DNA from: CAYPPG01 sp964412555
Lineage (GTDB): Bacteria; Hinthialibacterota; Hinthialibacteria; Hinthialibacterales; Hinthialibacteraceae
Length of the DNA: 64,000 bases
NCBI GenBank assembly: GCA_964412555.1
Contig: CAYPPG010000034.1
Span: 17,669 to 81,668 of the forward strand
Direction of reading: 5' to 3'
This document shows positions 34,216-43,280 of the stretch, in pieces; position 1 is the first letter of the stretch, and each line of letters starts with the position of its first letter. The position numbers were made by a program, and so were the translations under genes. The notes beneath the pieces are model-generated. The model made no database searches. It was given only the letters and a program-made list of their open reading frames with translations, and had not been told where the DNA came from.

Positions 34216-36315
34216 ATGTTTCAACTTCGGATTTTGAGCTGTTTATTGTTCGTATTCGTGGCAACATCAGTCATGGCGCAAATTGGGGATTTTGAAGCCC
34301 AGATGGATATCGGTTTGGAAGAGAATCCCTTGGCACCCAGTCAATATGCGTATGATGCCGGTACCTATACGATGGACGCTCTGGGGACAAGCATTGGACG
34401 TGACAGCCTACGGGATGAATTCAACTTTGTGTATTCTGAGCTTTCAGGAAGTTTTTCCATTGAATGCGATGTCTTTGCTCTATTTCCTGATGGGTTGGGT
34501 GGTTTAATGATCCGTGAGTCACTTGAGGTCGATTCGGCTCATGCTTCCTATCTTCGTGCTGCTGATAATATACCAGGATCGAATACTGACGCCGCCAATG
34601 GGACGGTATTCCCCTATTTTCGCACGATAAAAGGAAGTGGAACCAATGTTGATGGTGATGTAGGGGTAGGCGGATTTGATGCCAACAATGTCGGTCCGAT
34701 TCGGCTGGAGCGAATAGGTAACAGTATTCACTTCTACACCATGAACGAAGCCGGCGAATGGAATTATGTTCAAACCGAGGTGATTCCAATGCCGGAAGAG
34801 CTCTATGCCGGGTTAGCGGCCACTGCCAACGGAGGTGAGTTGGGTGAATTCGAATTCACCGATGTCGTTATTACACCTTACCCTTTATGGGTTGGACGTT
34901 CTATTCCTCAGGAAGATTGGACTCCCGGAGCGAATGTGGAAATCACAGTAACCGCGCAAGCAAGTGAAACCGTGGACGCGGCCGTGAACGAACTCACTCC
35001 GATTGGAACGACTATATCAAACGTTCAGGTCTCCGAAGGAGATGTTACATTTACATCTAACGGAGTTATCGATTGGACATTGAGTGGTTTTTCCGGAGAA
35101 GCGACTCTTACGTATACGGCAACACTCGGTGATGGGATATCCGGAGGATGGCAAGGTACCTTCAATGACGGCATCAATCGAACAAGTTTTATGGGTGGGG
35201 ATTCGATCTTACCTAAGGTTCCTGCAGTGATGCCAGCATCCGAGCCTTTTGTTGTCACATCCGGCGCAGTCACTTTCATTGAAGCGGAGCGAGCCGATAT
35301 CTTGGATGATCAAACTGGCTTTCTGATCTATGCCGATCCACGGGCTTCAGGTGGATTGGGTTTGATCAACGTTGCCAATCGCGGTTCATTGGAATTTGAG
35401 CTGGATGTCCAGCAAGCGGGATCTTATTATCTGATCGGTAGAGCACGCGGGGAGGACGGGAACAGCGATTCTTTCTATGTTGGCATTGATATCTTGGAAC
35501 GGGATGATCCGTGGGGATACTCCCTACAGAACAACCGGCAATGGACAATCCGTTGGATGGAAAATTATGATCCGTCGCAGCGGTTTTGGAATCGGATTGT
35601 CGGTGATCATAAAGAATTTGAATTACCGGTTGGACAATCGTTTTTGGTGGTTCAAAACCGGGAATCCAGCGCCAAAATCGATTGGTTCGCATTTACCGAC
35701 AACCCCAATGAACAAATAGGTTTGATCGGTACTCCCAAACAAGGAAAAGAGTTGTTGTTCAACGTAGACAATCCCACACCTTTCCAACTCACCGATGGAG
35801 AAGTGTTCATCGAGGCGGAAGATGGAGTGGTGGTTACCCCAATTTTCGGAGGGCATTTTGGATTGTTCTACGATGGGAATGCCAGCGGGCAGGTTTATGT
35901 CAACGCCATCGAGGGTGAAAATCCAGCGGATGTTGAAAATCATATCGATTATCATTTCGAAGTGACCGAACCGGGGCTGTATCGAATCATTGCCAGCACC
36001 CGCACTCCTTCCCCTTCCGACGATTCCTTCTGGATTGCTATGGATGATGAACTCCCCATTTCCGATGACAATTTTGACCGTTTTCAAGGCAGCGGCATTG
36101 TGGACAACTCGTTCCACACCAGTTGGGTAACGACAGACGGTGAACCCGATAAATCATGGTTCCTTGAAGCGGGGGAACATGTGTTCCGGCTTTACGGACG
36201 AGAAGACGGCTCACAGATCGATTGGTTGGTGATTACCAACAATGTCGATCAGGACCCGAATGCCTATGTTCCGCCCGGATCGGATGTGCCGGTACAGGAT
36301 TTTATGTTGTATTGA
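34216..36315 (+). CDS. Secreted multi-domain carbohydrate-binding-like protein
   Basis: A 699-residue secreted protein. The signal peptide (MFQLRILSCLLFVFVATSVMA) is preceded by the ribosome site GAGGAGGAAAG, which decides the start; the frame is open for 61 codons before it. Residues about 22-220 form a concanavalin-like domain with the GLMIRESLEVDSAHASYLR segment. A linker with a surface-protein-like beta domain follows. Two similar modules (FIEAERADILDDQ at about 358 and FIEAEDGVVVTP at about 535) resemble CBM6-like beta-sandwiches ending KIDWFAFT and QIDWLVIT. It likely binds polysaccharide at the cell surface. No catalytic domain is recognised. Confidence 0.75.
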   Translation: MFQLRILSCLLFVFVATSVMAQIGDFEAQMDIGLEENPLAPSQYAYDAGTYTMDALGTSIGRDSLRDEFNFVYSELSGSFSIECDVFALFPDGLGGLMIRESLEVDSAHASYLRAADNIPGSNTDAANGTVFPYFRTIKGSGTNVDGDVGVGGFDANNVGPIRLERIGNSIHFYTMNEAGEWNYVQTEVIPMPEELYAGLAATANGGELGEFEFTDVVITPYPLWVGRSIPQEDWTPGANVEITVTAQASETVDAAVNELTPIGTTISNVQVSEGDVTFTSNGVIDWTLSGFSGEATLTYTATLGDGISGGWQGTFNDGINRTSFMGGDSILPKVPAVMPASEPFVVTSGAVTFIEAERADILDDQTGFLIYADPRASGGLGLINVANRGSLEFELDVQQAGSYYLIGRARGEDGNSDSFYVGIDILERDDPWGYSLQNNRQWTIRWMENYDPSQRFWNRIVGDHKEFELPVGQSFLVVQNRESSAKIDWFAFTDNPNEQIGLIGTPKQGKELLFNVDNPTPFQLTDGEVFIEAEDGVVVTPIFGGHFGLFYDGNASGQVYVNAIEGENPADVENHIDYHFEVTEPGLYRIIASTRTPSPSDDSFWIAMDDELPISDDNFDRFQGSGIVDNSFHTSWVTTDGEPDKSWFLEAGEHVFRLYGREDGSQIDWLVITNNVDQDPNAYVPPGSDVPVQDFMLY

Positions 36316-36343
36316 GTATCGTTTTCTGATTATACATAAGCCG

Positions 36344-36476
36344 CCAGGGCAGACCTGACATCTTGCCCTGGCTACCCCATTATATTTCATTCATTTTGGC
36401 AACTATTTAGGTGGGGCGGTTCCCGAACCGCCCATACAATCTGGCTACCCCATTTTATTTCATTCATTTTGGCAAC
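36344..36476. repeat. Palindrome between two 36-bp direct repeats at the argH 3' end
   Basis: A 36-bp direct repeat beginning CTGGCTACCCCAT occurs at 36368-36403 and 36441-36476 with one mismatch. The right copy includes the last codons of argH. Between them lies a 9-bp perfect stem with two-base loop (GGGCGGTTC/GAACCGCCC at 36414-36433). A CCAGGGCAGACCTGACATCT-type element leads into the left copy. The direct repeat looks like a duplication that accompanied insertion of the palindrome. Confidence 0.75.
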
Positions 36477-37935
36477 GTTCTTTAGCCGTTTGGATCCTTT
36501 GCGTTTCCTTGAGAATCCACTTATCGATGGAGGCGCTTTTCCGGCTCATTGTATTTAAATGACTCTTCACCCGACTCGGCTTCGGCCCGCCAATATGATC
36601 CCGCGCCTTCACACAAGCAATTGGGTCATTCAATCCTTCAAATTCCTTTGGTGTCAACAATTTGATTGCATTTTTTTCCAACAAGCGATTCAGTTCATGC
36701 AGCGTAAACTGCTTCTCTTTCGCCATCCCCACCGCTTGGGAAAGAACTTGGTAGGTCGTTCGAAATGGTAGTTGGCGGGTGCGGGCAAGATGGTCGGCGA
36801 GGTCGACGGCGTTTAGAAAGCCGGTTTTTGCCGCTGTTTCCATTTTATCACGATGAACAGCCATGCCGTGAAAGACATCCGCCAGCAGGGATACGGCTCC
36901 GGACGTTTCGCGAACGGCATCCATAAACAAATATTTAGACCATTGAACGTCTTTGTTGTATCCGGATAGGTTCGGACCGTCGAGTGTCAATAGGGATGTC
37001 GCGAATCCCATCACGACGCTTGCTTTTCCTTTAATCGCTTCCGCGAAATCCGGATTGCGCTTCTGTGGCATGATGGAACTGCCTGTCGTGAAATCGTGGG
37101 GCAAAGAAATGAAACCGAATTCCTCGGTTGAAAACAGAATAAGATCTTGGGAGATTCCCGCCAGACGCTTCAACAGCATCGCGAGCGCATGCACAATTTC
37201 CGATTCGGCTTCGCCGCGACTGCGGACAGCGTCCAATGTGTTTTCTTGCACGGAAGGGAAAGCGAGGAGTTCAGCGATCAATTTCCGGTCCAGCGGCCAG
37301 GTTGTTCCATAGGCAGCCGCTGCGCCCAGGGGGCAAGTGTTGATGCGGGAATAGATATCCATCAATCGGTTTGCGTCGCGCAATAGGCCTTGGCAATAGG
37401 AAGCGCACCAATGCCCCCAAGTCGTGATCGTTGCCTTGCGATGATGGGTATAGCCGGGCATGGGAGAATTGATGTGTTCACAAGCGTGATCGATGACGGA
37501 ATTTAGCAAAAAATTGATTTCCGAACAAAAATTGAGAATCTTGTCGCGAGCGTATAGTTTCATATCGACGGCGACTTGATCGTTGCGGCTTCGTCCGGAA
37601 TGCAGCCGGCCCCCGAGTTCCTCTCCGCATCTCTCGGAAAGGTGAGATTCGATGTTGATATGCACATCTTCGAGAGCCGGATCCGGTTTCCATTTTCCTT
37701 CACGCCATTGCTCTTCCAATTGCGATAGAGTTCGGAGAATGGAATTCAACTGCGATTGGGAAAAGACACCGATTTTGTGTAAACCGATGGCATAGGCTTG
37801 GTTCGTCCAGATGTCATAAGGAACGAGTATTTCATCGGCGCCGAGGAGGGAAAGCAAGTCTCTCCCTGCAGAAAAGCGGATGAACTCTTCTCGGGCATTG
37901 CCTTTGGCTTCATTGTGCCAGACGGGTTTCTTCAC
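36460..37935 (-). CDS. argH: Argininosuccinate lyase-like protein
   Basis: A 491-residue member of the fumarase/aspartase superfamily, in length and pattern closest to argininosuccinate lyase, which releases arginine and fumarate. LHSGRSRNDQVAVDMKLYAR and the signature GSSIMPQKRNPDFAEAIKGK are present. However, the second conserved region reads GYTHHRKATIT rather than GYTHLQ and the third shows DAVRSRGEAES rather than DAVSDRDF, so it is diverged. The GTG at 37935 (ribosome site GAGG at nine bases) is preferred to the GTG at 37950. Other arg genes are not nearby. The arginine role is likely but not certain. Confidence 0.78.
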   Translation of the reverse strand: MKKPVWHNEAKGNAREEFIRFSAGRDLLSLLGADEILVPYDIWTNQAYAIGLHKIGVFSQSQLNSILRTLSQLEEQWREGKWKPDPALEDVHINIESHLSERCGEELGGRLHSGRSRNDQVAVDMKLYARDKILNFCSEINFLLNSVIDHACEHINSPMPGYTHHRKATITTWGHWCASYCQGLLRDANRLMDIYSRINTCPLGAAAAYGTTWPLDRKLIAELLAFPSVQENTLDAVRSRGEAESEIVHALAMLLKRLAGISQDLILFSTEEFGFISLPHDFTTGSSIMPQKRNPDFAEAIKGKASVVMGFATSLLTLDGPNLSGYNKDVQWSKYLFMDAVRETSGAVSLLADVFHGMAVHRDKMETAAKTGFLNAVDLADHLARTRQLPFRTTYQVLSQAVGMAKEKQFTLHELNRLLEKNAIKLLTPKEFEGLNDPIACVKARDHIGGPKPSRVKSHLNTMSRKSASIDKWILKETQRIQTAKERCQNE

Positions 37936-38012
37936 GGAACAGTACCTCACGAAAAATATGAGAGATTATATCGGTTCCCGTTTGATTCGTCACCCAGAAG
38001 AGTGGTGAGTAT

Positions 38013-39122
38013 TCAATCCCAAAGCCTCAGTTGGAGATCCTCTTTTGGAGCGGATTCTCCTTTCTCATCCGGTTCAAATCCTGCCACCCGCACACCGAGC
38101 AGCCGTACTTTTTTATGACCCACATCGACTCTGTCCAATAATAACTTGGCGGCCTTGGCAATTTCTTTTGTGTTGCGTGTTGGATGATCGAGAGTGAAGG
38201 CACGTGTAGCGGTTTGGAAATCGCTGAATTTGACTTTGATCCCGACGGTCTTGCCCTTGAGGTTCGCTTTTTCAAGTAAGTCGGCTACTTGGGAGGAAAG
38301 CACGCCTAAAAATTCTTTCATCTTTTCAACATCGGTCAAATCATGGGAAAAAGTATGTTCTTGGGAAAGAGATTTCCGTTGCCGTTCAGAGATGACCATA
38401 CTCGGATCGATGCCCCGCGCCAGTTGATGCAAACTCATTCCGTGCTTATTGCCGAACACTTCTTGTAATGTGTCTAAGGAACAATTGCGAAGTTCTTCAA
38501 TGGTTTGTATCGATAAACGCTTGAGCATCTCTTCGGTTTTATTTCCGACACCGGGAATACGGCGAACCGGAAGGGGAGAAAGAAAATCCAGCACCTCGTC
38601 CGGATGGATCACAAAAAAACCGTCCGGTTTGTCATAATCCGAAGCGACTTTTGCAAGAAACTTATTCGGCCCGATCCCGACGGAAGCGGTGAGCTGCGTA
38701 GAAATCTTGATATCGCGTTTCAATCCCCGCCCGACGGCGGAGGCATGGGCATAGTCCATCACTTCATCGGTAAGATCAAGATAGGCTTCGTCCAGAGAAA
38801 CCGGTTCTACAAGCGGAGTCAGCTGTTTGAAATGGAAATGTATGATTTTCGAGGCGGCTTTGTACGCTTTGAAATTCGTTGGTTGGCGAATCGCATGGGG
38901 GCATAAACGTAAGGCAACAGCCATCGACATGGCGGACCGAATCCCGTATTTTCGCGCTTCGTACGAGGCGGCTGCCACGACACCCCGGTCGGCGGGACTA
39001 CCTCCCACGACAACAGGTTTCCCTCTCAATTCCGGATGATCCCGTTGCTCGACGGATGCATAAAAGGCATCCATATCGACATGCATGATAATACGGCTTT
39101 TTCCTGATTCCTCTTCCGTCAT
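38013..39122 (-). CDS. dinB: DNA polymerase IV (Y family)
   Basis: A 369-residue translesion polymerase. The palm carries HVDMDAFYASVE and the catalytic SLDEAYLD pair. The HhH region RRIPGVGNKTEEML and the little-finger domain follow. The protein ends QLRLWD, a good beta-clamp-binding motif. It starts 14 bp after the apt stop, so the two are cotranscribed. No LexA-type box is obvious upstream of apt. Confidence 0.96.
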   Translation of the reverse strand: MTEEESGKSRIIMHVDMDAFYASVEQRDHPELRGKPVVVGGSPADRGVVAAASYEARKYGIRSAMSMAVALRLCPHAIRQPTNFKAYKAASKIIHFHFKQLTPLVEPVSLDEAYLDLTDEVMDYAHASAVGRGLKRDIKISTQLTASVGIGPNKFLAKVASDYDKPDGFFVIHPDEVLDFLSPLPVRRIPGVGNKTEEMLKRLSIQTIEELRNCSLDTLQEVFGNKHGMSLHQLARGIDPSMVISERQRKSLSQEHTFSHDLTDVEKMKEFLGVLSSQVADLLEKANLKGKTVGIKVKFSDFQTATRAFTLDHPTRNTKEIAKAAKLLLDRVDVGHKKVRLLGVRVAGFEPDEKGESAPKEDLQLRLWD

Positions 39123-39136
39123 TTCATCGTCGTGAC

Positions 39137-39658
39137 CTATTCTGAATCGAAAGTAACAAGGGTATGGGTCGGGACAGACTTCAGTTTTTCACGCCCCTTC
39201 AGGAACGTGAGTTCCACGACACAGGTAATCCCTTCTATGGAGCAGTTGAAATTGTTCATCAATTCAATCGTGGCTTCCAACGTTCCACCGGTGGCGAGAA
39301 GATCGTCGATGATCACGACCCGATCGCCCGTTTCGATAGCGTCCTTATGGATTTCGATAGTATCTTGTCCATATTCCAAATCATATGTATGAGAATAAGT
39401 CTCGGCGGGGAGTTTGTTCTGTTTTCGAACAATGACCAATCCGGCGTTCCAGCGCAGGGCAAGAGGAGCGCCGAAGATAAATCCGCGCGATTCGATGGCC
39501 ACGATTTTTGAAATCTTTTTATCATCAAACGGTTTCGCCAGTGCATCAATTGTCCATCGAAACGCATCCGGATTTTTGATCAGGGTCGTAATATCGATAA
39601 AATTGATTCCCTGTTTCGGAAAATCCGGTACTTGACGCAAGATCGATTTCAAATCCAT
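39137..39658 (-). CDS. apt: Adenine phosphoribosyltransferase
   Basis: A 173-residue type I phosphoribosyltransferase making AMP from adenine and PRPP for purine salvage. The PRPP loop VVIIDDLLATGGTLEA is intact, and FPKQGINFIDIT plus AIESRGFIFGAPLA are typical of Apt. Length and start (with CAAGGAGAT upstream) agree with the family. It heads a two-gene operon with dinB and follows 23 bp after the sigma factor gene. Confidence 0.96.
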   Translation of the reverse strand: MDLKSILRQVPDFPKQGINFIDITTLIKNPDAFRWTIDALAKPFDDKKISKIVAIESRGFIFGAPLALRWNAGLVIVRKQNKLPAETYSHTYDLEYGQDTIEIHKDAIETGDRVVIIDDLLATGGTLEATIELMNNFNCSIEGITCVVELTFLKGREKLKSVPTHTLVTFDSE

Positions 39659-39681
39659 ATTGTGTATCTCCTTGGTAAATA

Positions 39682-40536
39682 TTAATCCAGATTGAATTCA
39701 TCTCCGCTTTGATGAATCATTTCCCGAACGGCGTTGAGTGCATCGTGGAGCAGTTGCCGAACTCGTTCGCGGGTTAAATTCAAATGATCCGCGATTTGTT
39801 TCAGCGATTCGGGACTTTCATTATCCAAGCCGAATCTTCGTATAATAATATATTTATGCCTTTCACCCAACCGTTCGACAAATTCATTGATGCGCTTGTC
39901 TCTGGAAAGAAGAGAGATTTCAAAGTCCGGTCTCGGGCTGACTGTGTCTTCAAATCGGGAATCATGATCCGATTCGTCATCCTCACCCACCAGCGGTTCG
40001 ACGATGGCTGGCGAGAAAATCAAGTCGATGACTTCCTGCAAATCGTCCGAGGATTCTACTTTTTCCATGATTTCGAGTAATTCCCATGGCTGTAAATCCC
40101 GACCTTGTTCATGAGACAATTCCCGAAAACGTTGTTTGGTTCGTAAGAGTAGCTCCCGTTTGTGAGAGGGAAGCCGGACCATATTGCCATGATTGGTAAT
40201 GGCCCGGTTGATAAACTGACGAATCCACCAAGTAGCATAGGTGCTGAATCGGCATTTCCGTTCTACATCGAATCGTTCCACTGCCTTGATTAGCCCCAGA
40301 TTTCCTTCTTCAATAAGATCCATTAAGCCCAGTCCTTGATTCTGGTACCGTTTGGCTATATTAACCACTAACCTTAAATTGGACAGAATGAGTTGACTGC
40401 GGGCTTCTTGGTCTCCGTTTTTCGTTTTTTGGGCGAGGTCGGTTTCTTCTTCCGATTTCAAAAGGGGATATTTACCGACTTCACGCAAGTAAAGCCCGAC
40501 AAGATGACTATCGGCGTGATCTTCCGTATAAGGCAT
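39682..40536 (-). CDS. RNA polymerase sigma factor, sigma-70 family (group 2-like)
   Basis: A 284-residue sigma factor with regions 1.2 to 4.2. YLREVGKYPLLKSEEETDLA is region 1.2; LRLVVNIAKRYQNQGLGLMD, FSTYATWWIRQFINRAI and NHGNMVRLPSHKREL are regions 2 and 3. The C-terminal HTH is LKQIADHLNLTRERVRQLLH. The large N-terminal region of RpoD is missing, so it is probably an alternative (RpoS-like or RpoH-like) factor. It is first in the unit sigma-apt-dinB, which suggests stress coupling of the polymerase gene. Confidence 0.92.
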   Translation of the reverse strand: MPYTEDHADSHLVGLYLREVGKYPLLKSEEETDLAQKTKNGDQEARSQLILSNLRLVVNIAKRYQNQGLGLMDLIEEGNLGLIKAVERFDVERKCRFSTYATWWIRQFINRAITNHGNMVRLPSHKRELLLRTKQRFRELSHEQGRDLQPWELLEIMEKVESSDDLQEVIDLIFSPAIVEPLVGEDDESDHDSRFEDTVSPRPDFEISLLSRDKRINEFVERLGERHKYIIIRRFGLDNESPESLKQIADHLNLTRERVRQLLHDALNAVREMIHQSGDEFNLD

Positions 40537-40690
40537 TCGTTCACGTTACAAAAATATAAGTTGATCCGTCATATGAGCAATTCATTGGTTATTGAAATTA
40601 AGGCACATGTTTCCGAACTGTCAAGATAAGGTGTTATCTTGGCCGTTGCTGGATATGACAAGATTTTTTGGTTAATACCCTAAACTGATT

Positions 40691-42130
40691 ATGGTTGATA
40701 CATCCTCTTTTTACACCACTGCTCGATCCAGGAACCGGACAGATGCGGTTGTTGGAATAGTGGCTATGCTTCTCTTTGGGGGGGCTGTTCTGATTCTCCA
40801 ATCTCCCGAAATGATAATTGTTCTTTTATTATTGATTGTAGGGGGTACTGTGACCTATTTTTGGTCTGATTATTTTCCCCTGGTTTTGTTTCTTTTTCTT
40901 GCTTTTTCCGTTGAAGTGCAAGTAACCGGAAATACTCGTCTTACTCTTCCTACCGAAGTATTGATCGTCCTTCTATTCGGATTGTTTTTTGTTAGTATCC
41001 TTCGAGAAGGAAAGATCGCCTATCGAAGTTCCCCGCTGAATATTTCCATTTTTCTTTTCTATCTGGTTATCGTGATAAGCCTTCTCTATTCACAGTCATT
41101 TATCAGTACGGTAAAAGCGATCATTCGTGATACTGGGTATATTATTGCAGGTTATTATCTCATACCGAAATACATTACCTCTGACCGACGATTGAAACAT
41201 GTGGTATTCGGTTGTCTCATTGTTCATTCCTTGTTGGTACTTTATGGATTTTACACTCAAGTGGTTGGCGGTATTCGTATCTATGATGACATTGCGAATC
41301 CTTTTTTCATCGAGCATTGTATTTATGCCGCTTTTTTGACTATTTCATTTTCCTTCCTTCTCGCTTATTTTTTGGATTACGAAGATACGCCATATCGTTT
41401 TTGGTTGGGAGTGGCGACTGCCGTATTCGGTTTAGCAATTCTTTTGACATTTGTGCGGGCTGCCTGGATCAGTATTGTTTTACTCCTAATTTTCTACTTG
41501 TTTCAATTCCGTATGCGCAAATCGGCGGTGGAATTGATTTTGGGTCTTCTCCTTTCTCTTTTGATCGGAATTATTCTTTTGATCACTACTGATTTAGGGC
41601 GATTGTTTCTTCAGCGATTCGATACATTGATGGATTTCCAGTATGTCGCCAACTATGATCGTTTGGACCGCTGGTTTGCCGCCTGGCATATGTGGCTGGA
41701 TCATATGTTGTTTGGAGTAGGATGGGGCGCCTATCCGGATATCTATTATGACTATATCGTTCTAGGAGGGGCGTATTCCACTCATATTCGTATGGGAGCG
41801 CATAATCTCTATTTGGAGATCATGGCGGAAACCGGCATCATCGGGATTACGGTCTTTTTGTTGATGATTCAACAATTTTTCCGTCAATGCTATCTCCTTC
41901 AAAAGCGCATAACCGATCGTTTTCAGCGGGTATTTCTCATCGCAATGCAAGGAGCCATGATAACCTATTTGTTTCATGCTTTGCTGAACAATCTGGGACC
42001 TTCCGACAAAATCTCTCTCACATTTTGGTTTCTTTTAGGGATGGTGCCTGCCTTGCAGTACTTAGCGGAACGGTCTGAAGAACAAAGCAAAAATGAACAA
42101 AAAAATACCCCGCATTCTCCAACGGGGTAA
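40691..42130 (+). CDS. O-antigen ligase / polymerase-family membrane protein
   Basis: A 479-residue polytopic inner-membrane protein with about 12 hydrophobic segments. A large loop of about 70 residues before the last segments contains AHNLYLEIMAETGIIG, the signature of the WaaL/Wzy O-antigen ligase family that joins or polymerises lipid-linked glycans in the periplasm. It starts 154 bp from the divergent sigma factor gene. Function fits the Wzt ATPase and GT2 genes nearby. Confidence 0.85.
   Translation: MVDTSSFYTTARSRNRTDAVVGIVAMLLFGGAVLILQSPEMIIVLLLLIVGGTVTYFWSDYFPLVLFLFLAFSVEVQVTGNTRLTLPTEVLIVLLFGLFFVSILREGKIAYRSSPLNISIFLFYLVIVISLLYSQSFISTVKAIIRDTGYIIAGYYLIPKYITSDRRLKHVVFGCLIVHSLLVLYGFYTQVVGGIRIYDDIANPFFIEHCIYAAFLTISFSFLLAYFLDYEDTPYRFWLGVATAVFGLAILLTFVRAAWISIVLLLIFYLFQFRMRKSAVELILGLLLSLLIGIILLITTDLGRLFLQRFDTLMDFQYVANYDRLDRWFAAWHMWLDHMLFGVGWGAYPDIYYDYIVLGGAYSTHIRMGAHNLYLEIMAETGIIGITVFLLMIQQFFRQCYLLQKRITDRFQRVFLIAMQGAMITYLFHALLNNLGPSDKISLTFWFLLGMVPALQYLAERSEEQSKNEQKNTPHSPTG
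42099..42129 (-). terminator. Minus-strand intrinsic terminator within the O-antigen ligase 3' end
   Basis: A 7-bp stem TACCCCG/CGGGGTA with a 10-base loop is followed on the minus strand by seven T residues. On the plus strand no T run follows, so it acts only leftward. The only leftward transcript arriving here would be from the 43281-46610 gene, reading through 42356-43276 in antisense. Confidence 0.65.
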
Positions 42131-42355
42131 GGGGACAAAAAGGAACAAGGGTTAATTTGTGAAAATGAACTATACTCTTTTATTCAATTTGTTCAAGTTT
42201 GTATAAAGGTTATTCTCCCAAAAAGCAATAGGAAAAATTCAAGCGTTTTTTCCAATGGACATTTGTGATTGAATGAGTATATATTCAAAGATATGAACGT
42301 ATTCTCTCAATGGATTCAAAAGACCAGAAGTAAGCAAAGACATAATGGGTGAATT

Positions 42356-43276
42356 ATGAAGAAACATTTTACATTTTTTGTTTTATTCGTATTCTTGTTC
42401 GGATTGCCGTTCTCTTCTGCAGAAAAGGAAGAGCAATCCGAAGATATAATCAAATGCCGTACCGAACAGGAAGTGAAAGAAGCCAAAGCGAAAGGTGTCA
42501 CTTATCTGCAGGTGGGGCGATATTTTTATGTTCGCATTGGCTCTGAATACAAAGGACCTTTTCGCCGTTTTGAAACAGCGAAGAAATTGAGAACCGACTT
42601 CGAAGAAAAAGTTCGGCAAGCCGGAATCGATTTGGATGTATTTCAGGCGGAAACACCAGGAGCCATCTTCAATCCCCGTTTAATCACTTTTCCTTTTGTC
42701 GATCTTGTCAAAGAGAAGGGAGTATTTTTTCAAGCTCCTGAAGGATTGGTTGTAGAAGCCACCCATGTGATGATTCATCCGGAACCATTATATTTCGAGG
42801 ATATGTCATTCGGCCCGATTATGTTGAAAAAAAACCGCTATTTTGCGGTGACAGGTTCCATCACGGCTAGAAAAACCATCGATTTCGCAACGAAATCACT
42901 TTCCTTATGGGTAGGAGCGGCTGTGATCAATGAAGATGGCGAAGTGCTATGGCGTCAATATGGCCAAGTGGACGATGATTTTGAATTTAAGTGTTTGAAA
43001 GAATTGGATTTAACTCCCAAAATTCCTCGTTTTCTTCTTTTTTTCACTGTGGCAAAAGGAACCATTCCGACGGCTCTCATGACAGTTCAAGCTGCTGAGC
43101 CGGTCGACACTTCTTCCTTTGATTATCATATTCTTTGTTCTGCTATGCTGGAAATGGCGGAGAACTGGTTTCCTCCGTTCAAGCAAGCCGTGGAAGAAGA
43201 GTATAATCAGTTACTGGATCAAGAGCGTGAGACGACCAAAGAAAAACTCGATAGGCTAAAACAAAAAATAGATTGA
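42356..43276 (+). CDS. Secreted protein of unknown function
   Basis: A 306-residue protein with a clean signal peptide (about residues 1-22, ending SSA). A short charged region comes next, then GRYFYVRIGSEYKGPFRRFETAKKL, which looks like a SPOR-type fold because of the YxxG-F-t-xxxA pattern. A beta-rich domain (about 115-255) and a helical C-terminus complete it. No catalytic motif is recognised. It converges with the 1109-residue protein gene, leaving only 4 bp between the two stop codons. Confidence 0.7.
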   Translation: MKKHFTFFVLFVFLFGLPFSSAEKEEQSEDIIKCRTEQEVKEAKAKGVTYLQVGRYFYVRIGSEYKGPFRRFETAKKLRTDFEEKVRQAGIDLDVFQAETPGAIFNPRLITFPFVDLVKEKGVFFQAPEGLVVEATHVMIHPEPLYFEDMSFGPIMLKKNRYFAVTGSITARKTIDFATKSLSLWVGAAVINEDGEVLWRQYGQVDDDFEFKCLKELDLTPKIPRFLLFFTVAKGTIPTALMTVQAAEPVDTSSFDYHILCSAMLEMAENWFPPFKQAVEEEYNQLLDQERETTKEKLDRLKQKID

Positions 43277-43280
43277 TCGA

